DNA of 56,909 bases, taken from Clostridia bacterium. Lineage in GTDB: Bacteria; Bacillota; Clostridia; TANB77; CAG-508. Positions 18,103 through 25,761 of this stretch are shown piece by piece. The translations under genes were made by a program, and so were the position numbers. Position 1 is the first letter of the stretch. Each line of letters opens with the position of its first letter. The notes beneath the pieces are model-generated. The model did no database searches and was not told where the DNA came from. It was given only the letters and a program-made list of their open reading frames with translations. The stretch is taken from positions 1 to 56,909 of the forward strand of contig JAFRDD010000006.1 of assembly GCA_017404025.1 (NCBI GenBank). Direction: 5' to 3'.

Positions 18103-18199
18103 ATGTTATCCGCAAGCCTGTTTTGCGGAATATAAATGCACAGGTGAGCAGATGTTATTCGGAGCCCTATCTCCGACAAATAAATGCGTAGGTGAACAA
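18103..18199 (+). ncRNA. Type III antitoxin-like repeats, downstream pair
   Basis: Repeats start at 18103 and 18152 and match the upstream consensus ATGTTANTCGCA ... ATAAATG. In repeat 3, TCCGCAA pairs with TTGCGGA and loop CCTGT pairs with ACAGG. In repeat 4, TCGGAG pairs with CTCCGA and loop CCTAT pairs with GTAGG. Both helices covary between repeats, so the fold is conserved rather than the sequence. No toxin gene follows; the next element is the spoIIID hairpin. Confidence 0.72.
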
Positions 18200-18210
18200 A
18201 TAAAATCATA

Positions 18211-18263
18211 AAAACCCCCCACGGCGAATAGAATTAAACAAAACTATTCGTATGGGGGTTTTC
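18211..18263 (+). promoter_or_regulatory. Hairpin covering the spoIIID translation start region
   Basis: AAAACCCCC pairs with GGGGGTTTT and CGAATAG pairs with CTATTCG around the loop AATTAAACAAAA. Compared with the copy at 16016, the inner closing pairs changed from C-G to G-C, a compensatory change that supports a real RNA helix. The 3' arm TATGGGGG holds the only G-rich segment before the ATG at 18267. It could act as a terminator for upstream transcripts as well. Confidence 0.62.
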
Positions 18264-18266
18264 TAT

Positions 18267-18524
18267 ATGAAAAATATATCAATAGAAGAACGTGCGGTAA
18301 ATTTAGCACACTATATTATAGATTCAAAAGATACAGTAAGAGGAACAGCCAAAAAATTTGGAATAAGTAAAAGTACAGTACACAAGGATGTTTCAGAAAG
18401 GTTAAGAAAAATCAACCCAAGTTTAGCAAGAGAAGTAAGAGAAATATTAGATGAAAATAAGGCAGAGAGACACATAAGAGGAGGAATGGCAACAAAATTA
18501 AAATATAGTCATATGAAAGATTAA
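18267..18524 (+). CDS. spoIIID: SpoIIID, sporulation transcription regulator
   Basis: Small mother-cell DNA-binding protein that switches gene expression between the SigE and SigK stages. The 85-residue protein has the helix-turn-helix segment TVRGTAKKFGISKSTVHKDV and the C-terminal basic region AERHIRGGMATKLKY. It is almost the full family length. I choose the ATG at 18267 because the truncated copy is alignable from this point, while the ATG at 18252 lies inside the hairpin and is not conserved in frame. yabG and veg follow, a sporulation neighbourhood. Confidence 0.93.
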   Translation: MKNISIEERAVNLAHYIIDSKDTVRGTAKKFGISKSTVHKDVSERLRKINPSLAREVREILDENKAERHIRGGMATKLKYSHMKD

Positions 18525-18562
18525 AAAAACATTGTGGCAGATATAATGTCCACGATGTTTTT
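18525..18562 (+). terminator. Intrinsic terminator of spoIIID
   Basis: AAAAACATTGTGG pairs with CCACGATGTTTTT across a 12-base loop, followed by ATTT. Confidence 0.75.
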
Positions 18563-18632
18563 ATTTATATAAAATCACCATTTTACAAAATTCGACATAA
18601 AATATAACAGCCCATTTAAGAGGTGATTTTAA

Positions 18633-19202
18633 ATGAACAAAATAACAGGAAAAATTTTGCATATAGACGGAGATAAAAAATACAGTGAAAAATCATATTA
18701 TCATTATAAAAAAATAGGGCTAAATGCTATTGTAAAATATATACCAGAAAATAAACAACCAGAAGTAATATATTCATTATTAAATATATACAATCCAGAT
18801 ATTTTAATAATCACAGGTCATGATGCTATGATAAAAAAAGGATTAGATTATTATGACATAAAGAATTATAAAAATACAAAATATTTTATAGAAACAATAA
18901 AAAAAGCAAGACAGTACGAATATTATTTTAATAAATCGTTAGCAATATTTGCAGGAGCTTGCCAAAGTTATTTTGAAGCATTAATTGCCGCAGGTGCTAA
19001 TTTTGCTTCTTCACCAGCACGAATATTAATTGATTTTTTAGACCCACTTATAGTAGCCGAAAAGATAGCTACTACAGAAAATACTCAATTTATAACAATA
19101 GATGATTTTTACAAAGAACTGAGAGATGGAAAGAGAGGAATAGATGGAATTGGGGCAAAAGGAACAATGAGAATAGTACAAGGAAATAGGTTTGTAATAT
19201 AA
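18633..19202 (+). CDS. yabG: Sporulation protease YabG (short form)
   Basis: YabG is a mother-cell cysteine-type peptidase that processes spore coat proteins (family C57). The 189 residues show the conserved blocks VLHIDGD-like ILHIDGDKKY, PDILIITGHDA, AIFAGACQSYFEA, AGANFASSPARILI and GIGAKGTMRI. The typical protein is near 290 residues; the N-terminal hundred or so is absent here, and the start at 18633 behind AGAGGTG is convincing. The short form may be lineage-specific. The yabG-veg order matches Bacillus subtilis. Confidence 0.9.
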   Translation: MNKITGKILHIDGDKKYSEKSYYHYKKIGLNAIVKYIPENKQPEVIYSLLNIYNPDILIITGHDAMIKKGLDYYDIKNYKNTKYFIETIKKARQYEYYFNKSLAIFAGACQSYFEALIAAGANFASSPARILIDFLDPLIVAEKIATTENTQFITIDDFYKELRDGKRGIDGIGAKGTMRIVQGNRFVI

Positions 19203-19291
19203 TTGTAACATAAAAGTAATGTAAATGTAATATATTCGTATAAATATTGATAAATCAATAAAAACGAGGTATAAACACAAACATTTGGTTT

Positions 19292-19320
19292 TTGACAATC
19301 AGCCTAAAAAATGCTATAAT
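19292..19320 (+). promoter_or_regulatory. SigA promoter of veg
   Basis: TTGACA (19292-19297), a 17-base spacer and TATAAT (19315-19320), preceded by an extended -10 TGC. This is a consensus promoter, in keeping with the very strong veg promoter known in Bacillus. Confidence 0.85.
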
Positions 19321-19350
19321 TCGACTAGTTTAAGAGAAGTGGGTGATGAT

Positions 19351-19647
19351 ATGATTTGTAAAACAGATATAGCAAATCTAAAAACTGATATTTCAGATAA
19401 AATAGGACAAAAGATAATAGTAAAAGGTTCTCTAGGAAGAAGTAAAGCCTTTGAAAAAGAAGCTACAATAGAAAAAGCATATCCCAATATTTTTGTTGTA
19501 AAATATGAAGAAAATGATAGAAATGTAACATATAGTTACACAGATGTATTAACAAGGACAGTAGAAGTAGAAGTTTTTGATGGAGATTCATATAGTCCAT
19601 TAATACCACCACCAGTTGAAACAAAGAAAAGAAAGATAATGTTATAA
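19351..19647 (+). CDS. veg: Veg protein (DUF1021)
   Basis: The 98-residue protein starts MICKTDIANLKTDI and has GQKIIVKGSLGRSKAFEKEATIE and VKYEE, typical of Veg. In Bacillus subtilis Veg is linked to biofilm matrix gene regulation and spore outgrowth. The ATG at 19351 lies 30 bases after a consensus promoter, while an earlier in-frame ATG at 19285 lies upstream of that promoter and is discarded. It ends with a strong terminator. Confidence 0.92.
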   Translation: MICKTDIANLKTDISDKIGQKIIVKGSLGRSKAFEKEATIEKAYPNIFVVKYEENDRNVTYSYTDVLTRTVEVEVFDGDSYSPLIPPPVETKKRKIML

Positions 19648-19650
19648 AGT

Positions 19651-19680
19651 AAAAAGAAGGAAAAATATTTCCTTCTTTTT
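19651..19680 (+). terminator. Intrinsic terminator of veg
   Basis: AAAAAGAAGGAAA pairs with TTTCCTTCTTTTT around a 4-base loop. Confidence 0.88.
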
Positions 19681-19697
19681 GCATTATTTTACGATAA

Positions 19698-19728
19698 CCT
19701 TAATATACTTTTATAAAGAATATTAAGG
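19698..19728 (+). promoter_or_regulatory. Hairpin sequestering the sipL ribosome-binding site
   Basis: CCTTAATAT (19698-19706) is perfectly complementary to ATATTAAGG (19720-19728). The 3' arm includes the first bases of the AAGGAGG that serves the ATG at 19740. Pairing would hide the ribosome-binding site. Confidence 0.5.
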
Positions 19729-19739
19729 AGGTAAAATAA

Positions 19740-21257
19740 ATGATAGAAGCTGGAAGAGAAAAAATATGTATTCATAGACTAGTTGCTAATAAAAAAGAAA
19801 TAATAATTTGTGAAGGAGATATGATAGTACCAGATTCCAAACCAGATATTTTAAATACAATTTGTACAAGTGGCATTGTAAGCATTTACAAAAAAGAGGT
19901 CGGAGATAACAAAGTAAGAGTAGATGGAAATTTAAATATTTATGTTATGTATTTATCTGAAGACAGTAATGGAAAAACAAGAGCTTTGAATCCAAGCTTA
20001 GACTTTTCTGAAAATATTAATGTACCGAACTGTTCAAGTGATATGAATCTAGAGTTAGATTCAAAAATAAAATCAATTGAATGTAAAGTTGTTAATGGAA
20101 GGAAAATATCAGTAAAAGTAGCAGTAGAATTAGAAATAAAATTATATTCGGATGAAGAGATTGATATAGTAAATTCTATTTTAAATCAAGATAATATAAA
20201 AGTTTTGAAGAAAGAAACAAAAATAAATTCATTAGTAGCAGTTAAAGAAAATAAAGTTTTTGCAAAAGACACTATATTAATAGATAATGTAGATAATTTA
20301 GCAGAAATTTTAAAAGCTAGTGTAAATATATGTAATGAAGATATAAAGATAAGTTATAACAAAGTTTTAGCAAAGGCAGAAGCAGAATTTAAAATTGTGT
20401 ATTTAACAGAAGATAATAGAATAAAACCGGTAACAACTAAAATTCCACTAGTAGGGTTTATAGATATTCCAAATATTACAGAAGAAAACATTTGTGATGT
20501 GAATTATCAAATTCAGAATATAATATTAAAACCTAATAGTATTGAAGAACATTCTATATATGTTGAATTAGAAGTTATGGCATGTTGTAGGGTTTATGAA
20601 GAAAAAAATATAAATTTGATACAAGATTTATATAGTACTAAAAAAGAGATTAATTTTAAAGAAAAACAAGTTAATGCAATAATAAATAGAAATAATATAA
20701 AAGAAAACAAAACGATTAGAGAAAATGTAAAATTAAAGGACATGAGAAATAAAAAAATGATAGATGTAGATGTTTTAGCATCAATAACTAAGCAAAATAA
20801 ACTAAATTCAGCAATTATGTTTGAGGGAGACTTAGAATTTAGATTTATATTAGAAGAAAATCAAGAGATAACTATACAAGTTATTAATGTGCCATTTCAA
20901 CATGCATTTGAAAATTTGAGTGATTTAGATACAGTAAACAATGTTAAAATTAATATAAAATCTCAAGATTTTATTATAGGGGAAGAAGGAAATATAACTT
21001 GTAATATCGAAATAGAATTAATTTTAGATTCTTATAAAAATACTAAATTGAATGTTATAGATGAAATTGAAGAAATAGGTGATAGAGAAGAGCAAGAATA
21101 TAATGTTATTATTTATATAACGAAAAAAGGAGATACTCTATGGAAAATTGCAAAAAAATTTGGCAGTACAGTAGAACAAATTGTAGAAATAAATAATATA
21201 GAAGAAGAAAATAGAATAATACCAGATAAGAAGTTGTACATTCCAAGATATGCATAA
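19740..21257 (+). CDS. sipL: SipL-like spore coat morphogenetic protein (DUF3794, LysM)
   Basis: SipL recruits the basement-layer ATPase SpoIVA to the forespore and is needed for coat encasement in Clostridia. The 505-residue protein carries three DUF3794 (SPOCS) segments, at about 30-130, 165-260 and 320-410, and a C-terminal LysM domain (about 460-504, YITKKGDTLWKIAKKFGST). Length and order match SipL of Clostridioides. It overlaps yunB by 8 bases. The ribosome-binding site lies in a hairpin. A SpoVID-type paralogue is the alternative, less likely in Clostridia. Confidence 0.9.
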   Translation: MIEAGREKICIHRLVANKKEIIICEGDMIVPDSKPDILNTICTSGIVSIYKKEVGDNKVRVDGNLNIYVMYLSEDSNGKTRALNPSLDFSENINVPNCSSDMNLELDSKIKSIECKVVNGRKISVKVAVELEIKLYSDEEIDIVNSILNQDNIKVLKKETKINSLVAVKENKVFAKDTILIDNVDNLAEILKASVNICNEDIKISYNKVLAKAEAEFKIVYLTEDNRIKPVTTKIPLVGFIDIPNITEENICDVNYQIQNIILKPNSIEEHSIYVELEVMACCRVYEEKNINLIQDLYSTKKEINFKEKQVNAIINRNNIKENKTIRENVKLKDMRNKKMIDVDVLASITKQNKLNSAIMFEGDLEFRFILEENQEITIQVINVPFQHAFENLSDLDTVNNVKINIKSQDFIIGEEGNITCNIEIELILDSYKNTKLNVIDEIEEIGDREEQEYNVIIYITKKGDTLWKIAKKFGSTVEQIVEINNIEEENRIIPDKKLYIPRYA

Positions 21258-21969
21258 AATTTATACAAGGTATAGATTTAGAATACCTAAAATTAATAAA
21301 AGAGAAAAAAATCGATTTATTGAAAATAATAAAAATAAAATAATAAAAATTATTTTTATAATAACAATTGCATGTTTAACAGTAAAAACAATTTTGGATG
21401 CTGTAATGCCTATTTTTAATAATTTATGTGAAAATAGAGCAAAATCTATAGCGACTATAATTGCGAATGAACAAACAACAGAAGTAATGAAACAACATAA
21501 GTACGAAGAACTATTTTCTATTGAGAAAGATAAAGAGGATAATGTAAAAATGATTAAATCTAATATAATTTCTATTAATGAAATTTCATCTGATATAGCT
21601 GTAAGAATTCAAAAAGAAATAGATAATAGGGGAAGGGATAATATAGGAATTGCAATAGGAAGTTTTTCTGGATTTAAGTTATTAGCTGGAAAAGGGCCAG
21701 AAGTAAAAATTCAAATATCATCAATAGGAAATATAGAAACAGAAATAAAAAGTGAATTTATATCAAAAGGTATAAATCAAACTCTGCATAGAGTATATAT
21801 AAAAATTAAATGCCAAATTAATGTATTAACACCATTTGATAATATTACTAAAGATATAACAAATGAAATTTTACTTGCAGAAAATGTTATAGTGGGAAAT
21901 ATTCCTGAAACATATTATAATATAGAAGGAATAAATGAAGAAAAAGATACTATGGAATTAATTGAATAA
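21250..21969 (+). CDS. yunB: Sporulation protein YunB
   Basis: SigE-controlled membrane protein of unknown activity needed for efficient sporulation in Bacillus. The 239-residue protein has one transmembrane helix at about 30-52 and the YunB blocks RAKSIATIIANE, GRDNIGIAIGSFSGFKLLAGKGPEVKI and GINQTLHRVYIKI. The start overlaps the sipL stop by 8 bases, so the two are coupled. It ends at the palindrome shared with the convergent lon-like gene. Confidence 0.9.
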   Translation: MHKIYTRYRFRIPKINKREKNRFIENNKNKIIKIIFIITIACLTVKTILDAVMPIFNNLCENRAKSIATIIANEQTTEVMKQHKYEELFSIEKDKEDNVKMIKSNIISINEISSDIAVRIQKEIDNRGRDNIGIAIGSFSGFKLLAGKGPEVKIQISSIGNIETEIKSEFISKGINQTLHRVYIKIKCQINVLTPFDNITKDITNEILLAENVIVGNIPETYYNIEGINEEKDTMELIE

Positions 21970-22031
21970 TTTTCAAGAGGGACGGTCCTTTTTGAAAAAT
22001 TTTTTTCAAAAAGGACCGTCCCTCTTGAAAA
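21970..22031 (+). repeat. GGGACGGTCC inverted repeat (copy 1), bidirectional terminator
   Basis: Two arms of about 30 bases containing GGGACGGTCC and its complement are perfectly inverted around a T-run. It lies between two convergent genes. Related units are at 37981, 38021 and 40442. It looks like a REP-type element that doubles as a terminator. Confidence 0.8.
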
Positions 22032-22040
22032 TTTTTGAAA

Positions 22041-24428
22041 TTAGTTTTTTTCATTTACTTTTGCATATTTTTTTAGTTTTTCATATACTAAATAATTTAT
22101 TGTTCCAGCAGGAAAATTACCATTTTTATCTTTCTTTCCGGCAGGAACTCCTGTTAAAACTTCAATTCCTTCTTCAATAGTTGAGACAGAGTAGATATGG
22201 AATTTCTTTGATTTAACGGCAGTTATAACATCATCAGATAATTGAAGATTTTTTACATTTTGAACAGGGATCATTACACCATGTGAGCCATCAAGACCTC
22301 TCATTTTACAAATTTGGAAAAAACCTTCTATTTTTTCATTTACTCCACCTATAGGTTGGATTTGACCTTTTTGATTTACAGAACCTGTAACAGCTATAGA
22401 TTGGCTAATTGGTATTCCTGATAAGCTTGAAAGTAGAGCATATAACTCAGTACTAGAAGCACTATCGCCATCAACACCATTGTATAATTGTTCAAAACAG
22501 ATACTGGCAGTTAGGCAAAGGGGAATGTCTTGTGCAAACATTTCTCCTAAATATCCACTAAGTATTAAAACCCCTTTTGAGTGAGAAGAACCAGAAAGTT
22601 CCACTTCTCTTTCAATATTTACAATTCCACTTTTTCCGGTATAAGTATTAACGGTTATTTTTGCAGGTTTACCAAATGTATAATCTCCAATAGTCATTAC
22701 AGTTAGTCCATTTATTTCTCCGATTTCAGATCCAGATGTACTAATTAATAGTGAATTTTCTTTTATCATTTCAATATATTTTGCATCATATTTTTTTACT
22801 CTATCAATTCTCTGTTCTAAAGCTTTAGTTACGAATTCTTGTGTTACAATTTTAGATTTGCCCATTTGAGCCCAAGTTGCTGCTTCACCAATTATTTGTG
22901 CTAAATCATTAAATCTAGTTGATAATTTATCATTTGAACCAGCGATTCTTGAGGAATATTCAACAATTCTTGCCATTGCGTATTTGTCTAATGGGGGTAA
23001 TTCTTCTTGTTCACAAAATCCATGGACAAATCTTGCTAGTTTATTAACATTTTCTTCATTAATTGGAGCATCGTCTTCAAATTCTACTTTTATTTTAAAT
23101 AATTTTTTGAAATCAGAATCCATTGCAAGTAATGTATGATAAATATCACTATTTCCAATTAAGATTACTTTTAAATCTAAAGGGATAGGCTCTGGTTTTA
23201 ATGAAACCATAACCATAGAAGAACGTTGGTCATAGGTATTTTCAATTCCTAGTTCTTTAATTCTTAATGCTTTTTTTAAAGTTTCATAACATTGAATATT
23301 AGTTAGTAGATCTTTTGCTTGGAAGATAATATATCCACCATTGGCATAGTGCAACAGACCAGGTTTTAACATTGTATGATCTGTTTTTAAAGCACCAAAA
23401 TAATTCTCATATTCAAGTTTTCCAAAAATGTTATGATATGAATAATTGGAATCCATTATCACTGGAGCACCATCTTTTTGGGAATTATCAATAAATAAAT
23501 TAACTCTATAATTTAAACATGGGTCAGGTGCTTTTGTTATGTTAGGTCCTTGTGAAGGCTGTGTTTTACTATTGTCTTCTTCTAAAAATATTGGAATATT
23601 TTTTAGCACATCTTGTTTAACATCATTTAAAAATTTATTGATTTTTTTATTTCTTTTGTATTTTGATTTTATAAAATTAATATGAACATTAACAGTTAGT
23701 AATGCTATATTTGATTGCCATTCTGATATTTTTTTATCAGCATCTCTTTCAATTTGCTTTATTTTTCCAATAACATCCATTATTTGTTCTTGAACAATTA
23801 CTGCTTTTTGTTCATAAGCGGCTTTGGTCTTTTCATCTAACTTTTCAAACTCATCTTCTTCAATTGTTTTTCCATTTACAATAGGCATCATATATATTCC
23901 ATTTTGTGCTGATTTTACTTGAAAACTGTTTTTTTCTGCTTGAGAATTAAGTTCTTGTAACAATATTTCTCTTTTGTTTTCAAATTCTTGTTTTATTAAA
24001 GCTTTTTCTTTTTCAAAATCATCTGCGTTAAATGTTTTTTTAATATCTTTTTTTATTTCTTTTATAAAACCATCCATACTATTTTTAAATTCTTTTCCTT
24101 GACCAGCAGGAAGAGAAACAGCAATAGGCTCGTTTGGATTGTCAAAATTGTAAATATAGCACCAGTCATTTGGAATTTTTTTCTTTTTTGATATTTCATC
24201 CAAATAATGTTTAGTATACATTGTTTTTCCAACTCCACCAGGACCTTCTATATATAAATTGTAACCTTTTACATTTACTTTAATACCAAATTCTAAAGCA
24301 CGAATACCTCTATCTTGACCAATACCAGTATTTATTGATTCTAATTCTTTGGTTGTTTCAAAATTAAAAATATTAGGGTCACATGTCATTTTTAAGTCTG
24401 TATAGTTTAATTCATTTTTTTTCTTCAT
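22041..24428 (-). CDS. LonB-type ATP-dependent protease
   Basis: The 795-residue protein combines an AAA module (Walker A GPGGVGKT, 62-69) interrupted by a long coiled-coil insertion (about 130-290) with a C-terminal Lon serine protease domain. The catalytic dyad is Ser656 in GDSASSTELYALL and Lys699 in GGVNEKIEGF, spaced as in Lon. No N-terminal LAN domain and no clear membrane segment is seen, so it belongs to the COG1067 Lon-like group rather than classical LonA. It degrades misfolded or regulatory proteins in the cytoplasm; the substrates are unknown. Confidence 0.92.
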   Translation of the reverse strand: MKKKNELNYTDLKMTCDPNIFNFETTKELESINTGIGQDRGIRALEFGIKVNVKGYNLYIEGPGGVGKTMYTKHYLDEISKKKKIPNDWCYIYNFDNPNEPIAVSLPAGQGKEFKNSMDGFIKEIKKDIKKTFNADDFEKEKALIKQEFENKREILLQELNSQAEKNSFQVKSAQNGIYMMPIVNGKTIEEDEFEKLDEKTKAAYEQKAVIVQEQIMDVIGKIKQIERDADKKISEWQSNIALLTVNVHINFIKSKYKRNKKINKFLNDVKQDVLKNIPIFLEEDNSKTQPSQGPNITKAPDPCLNYRVNLFIDNSQKDGAPVIMDSNYSYHNIFGKLEYENYFGALKTDHTMLKPGLLHYANGGYIIFQAKDLLTNIQCYETLKKALRIKELGIENTYDQRSSMVMVSLKPEPIPLDLKVILIGNSDIYHTLLAMDSDFKKLFKIKVEFEDDAPINEENVNKLARFVHGFCEQEELPPLDKYAMARIVEYSSRIAGSNDKLSTRFNDLAQIIGEAATWAQMGKSKIVTQEFVTKALEQRIDRVKKYDAKYIEMIKENSLLISTSGSEIGEINGLTVMTIGDYTFGKPAKITVNTYTGKSGIVNIEREVELSGSSHSKGVLILSGYLGEMFAQDIPLCLTASICFEQLYNGVDGDSASSTELYALLSSLSGIPISQSIAVTGSVNQKGQIQPIGGVNEKIEGFFQICKMRGLDGSHGVMIPVQNVKNLQLSDDVITAVKSKKFHIYSVSTIEEGIEVLTGVPAGKKDKNGNFPAGTINYLVYEKLKKYAKVNEKN

Positions 24429-24583
24429 TTGTTTGCCTCCAAATATATTTTTAATAGTATTTCCATTGCGTGAAATTTTATAAACATATTGTATATTAGT
24501 TAAAGCAATTTGTAAAGATTTGTAATAAAAACGTAATAATTATTTGTATTATATTCGACTAGAACATAAATAAGAAAAATATA

Positions 24584-24612
24584 TTGACAAATTATGTAAA
24601 ATATGGTAATAT
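24584..24612 (+). promoter_or_regulatory. SigA-type promoter of the secreted repeat protein gene
   Basis: TTGACA, a 17-base spacer and TAATAT, about 20 bases before the ATG at 24632. Confidence 0.65.
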
Positions 24613-24631
24613 AAAAGGGAGGTGATTAATT

Positions 24632-25633
24632 ATGAGAAAAAATATTTTAAAAAAATTATTAATTATAATTTCTTTTGTTGCATTAATGTTATGTTCTTTT
24701 GTAACAATATCTAATGCAGATACAACAGAATCTGGAAAGGTAGATTTTTCAAAATTGAAGGGTACATATTATTTTTATCCTGAAGCATATTTTTCAGTAG
24801 AAAGTGGAAATGTGTTAAAAAGTAAGAAACTTAACAATGGTAAAACACAATTAAGTGGAACAAAAACAATCGAATTTTATACAGATAAAACATATAAATT
24901 AACAACTAAAAAAAGTACATATTCAATGCAAAAAGTAAAAATGGATGGACAAACAGGTTATATTAATGCTAATTTAATAAAATTTAAAGAAGACATAAAT
25001 ATTAATGCTAAAAATTATAAAGAAGGAACACTTGATGGTTCTAAATTAAAAGCAGAACATTATTTTTATCCATTAGATAAAGCTATAGTTTATGGAACTA
25101 ATATAAATTTTGTTAAGGCAAAAACTTTATTAAAAGATAATACAAAAATAAAAGTATATACAGATACAACATATAATTATATTACATCAGCAGGGTCTAA
25201 AACAAAAATGTATTTAGCTGAAATTGATGGAAAACAAGGTTTTATTAATGCAAGTATAATAAGTAAATTAAAAAATGTAACAACAAATACAAGTAACACA
25301 AATACAAGTAACACAAATACAAGTAACACAAATAAAAGTAACACAAATACAACAAACACAACTAATAACAAATATAAAGAAGGAACACTTAATGCCTCAA
25401 CTTTAAAAACACAACATTACTTCTTTCCATTAGATAAAGCAACAGTTAGTGGAACAACTATAAGTAAAGTAAAATCAAAAACTTTATTATCAGGTAATGT
25501 TAAAATAAAAATATATACAGACAAAATATATGATTATACAACAGCAAGTGGAACAAAAGCAAAAATGTATTTAGCTGAGATTGACGGAACACAAGGTTTT
25601 GTTAATTCAAGTATATTATCTAAAGTAAAATAA
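24632..25633 (+). CDS. Secreted three-repeat protein, SH3-like
   Basis: The 333-residue protein has a signal peptide (about 1-29, cut near SNADTTES). Three imperfect repeats of about 80 residues follow (about 37-118, 136-214 and 251-332). Each begins with KLK/TxHYFYPxD-like text and ends with KMYLAEIDGxQGFINASI-like text. Repeats 2 and 3 are separated by a (NTS)n linker encoded by a 12 to 15-base microsatellite at 25280-25365. The fold resembles bacterial SH3-like cell-wall binding domains, but I cannot name a family. No sorting signal is seen. Transcription is likely from the promoter at 24584. Confidence 0.75.
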   Translation: MRKNILKKLLIIISFVALMLCSFVTISNADTTESGKVDFSKLKGTYYFYPEAYFSVESGNVLKSKKLNNGKTQLSGTKTIEFYTDKTYKLTTKKSTYSMQKVKMDGQTGYINANLIKFKEDININAKNYKEGTLDGSKLKAEHYFYPLDKAIVYGTNINFVKAKTLLKDNTKIKVYTDTTYNYITSAGSKTKMYLAEIDGKQGFINASIISKLKNVTTNTSNTNTSNTNTSNTNKSNTNTTNTTNNKYKEGTLNASTLKTQHYFFPLDKATVSGTTISKVKSKTLLSGNVKIKIYTDKIYDYTTASGTKAKMYLAEIDGTQGFVNSSILSKVK

Positions 25634-25635
25634 AT

Positions 25636-25671
25636 AATAAAAAAAGGGGCTGTAAAGTCCTTTTTTTTATT
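25636..25671 (+). terminator. Intrinsic terminator of the repeat protein gene
   Basis: AATAAAAAAAGG pairs with CCTTTTTTTTATT across an 11-base loop. Confidence 0.78.
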
Positions 25672-25684
25672 AAAAATAAAATAC

Positions 25685-25713
25685 TTGCAATATTAGATAA
25701 TTAAATGTATAAT
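25685..25713 (+). promoter_or_regulatory. Promoter of the acyl-CoA synthetase gene
   Basis: TTGCAA, a 17-base spacer and TATAAT, about 50 bases before the ATG at 25762. Confidence 0.65.
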
Positions 25714-25761
25714 ATGTTGAAAAAAGAATATTAATAAAGGATAAAAAAAAGAGGAAATATT

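Noticed and set aside
17451..18199. CRISPR array
   Set aside because: The 48-49-base units are contiguous without spacers and vary with compensatory changes, as in type III antitoxin RNAs. No cas genes are present.
21962..22180. Plus-strand frame over the repeat at 21970
   Set aside because: It is a translation of the palindrome and of the antisense of the Lon gene; it has no ribosome-binding site or similarity. The frame at 37895-38104 was dropped for the same reason.
25280..25365. CRISPR-like or intergenic tandem repeat
   Set aside because: It lies in frame inside the secreted protein gene and encodes an Asn-Thr-Ser linker.
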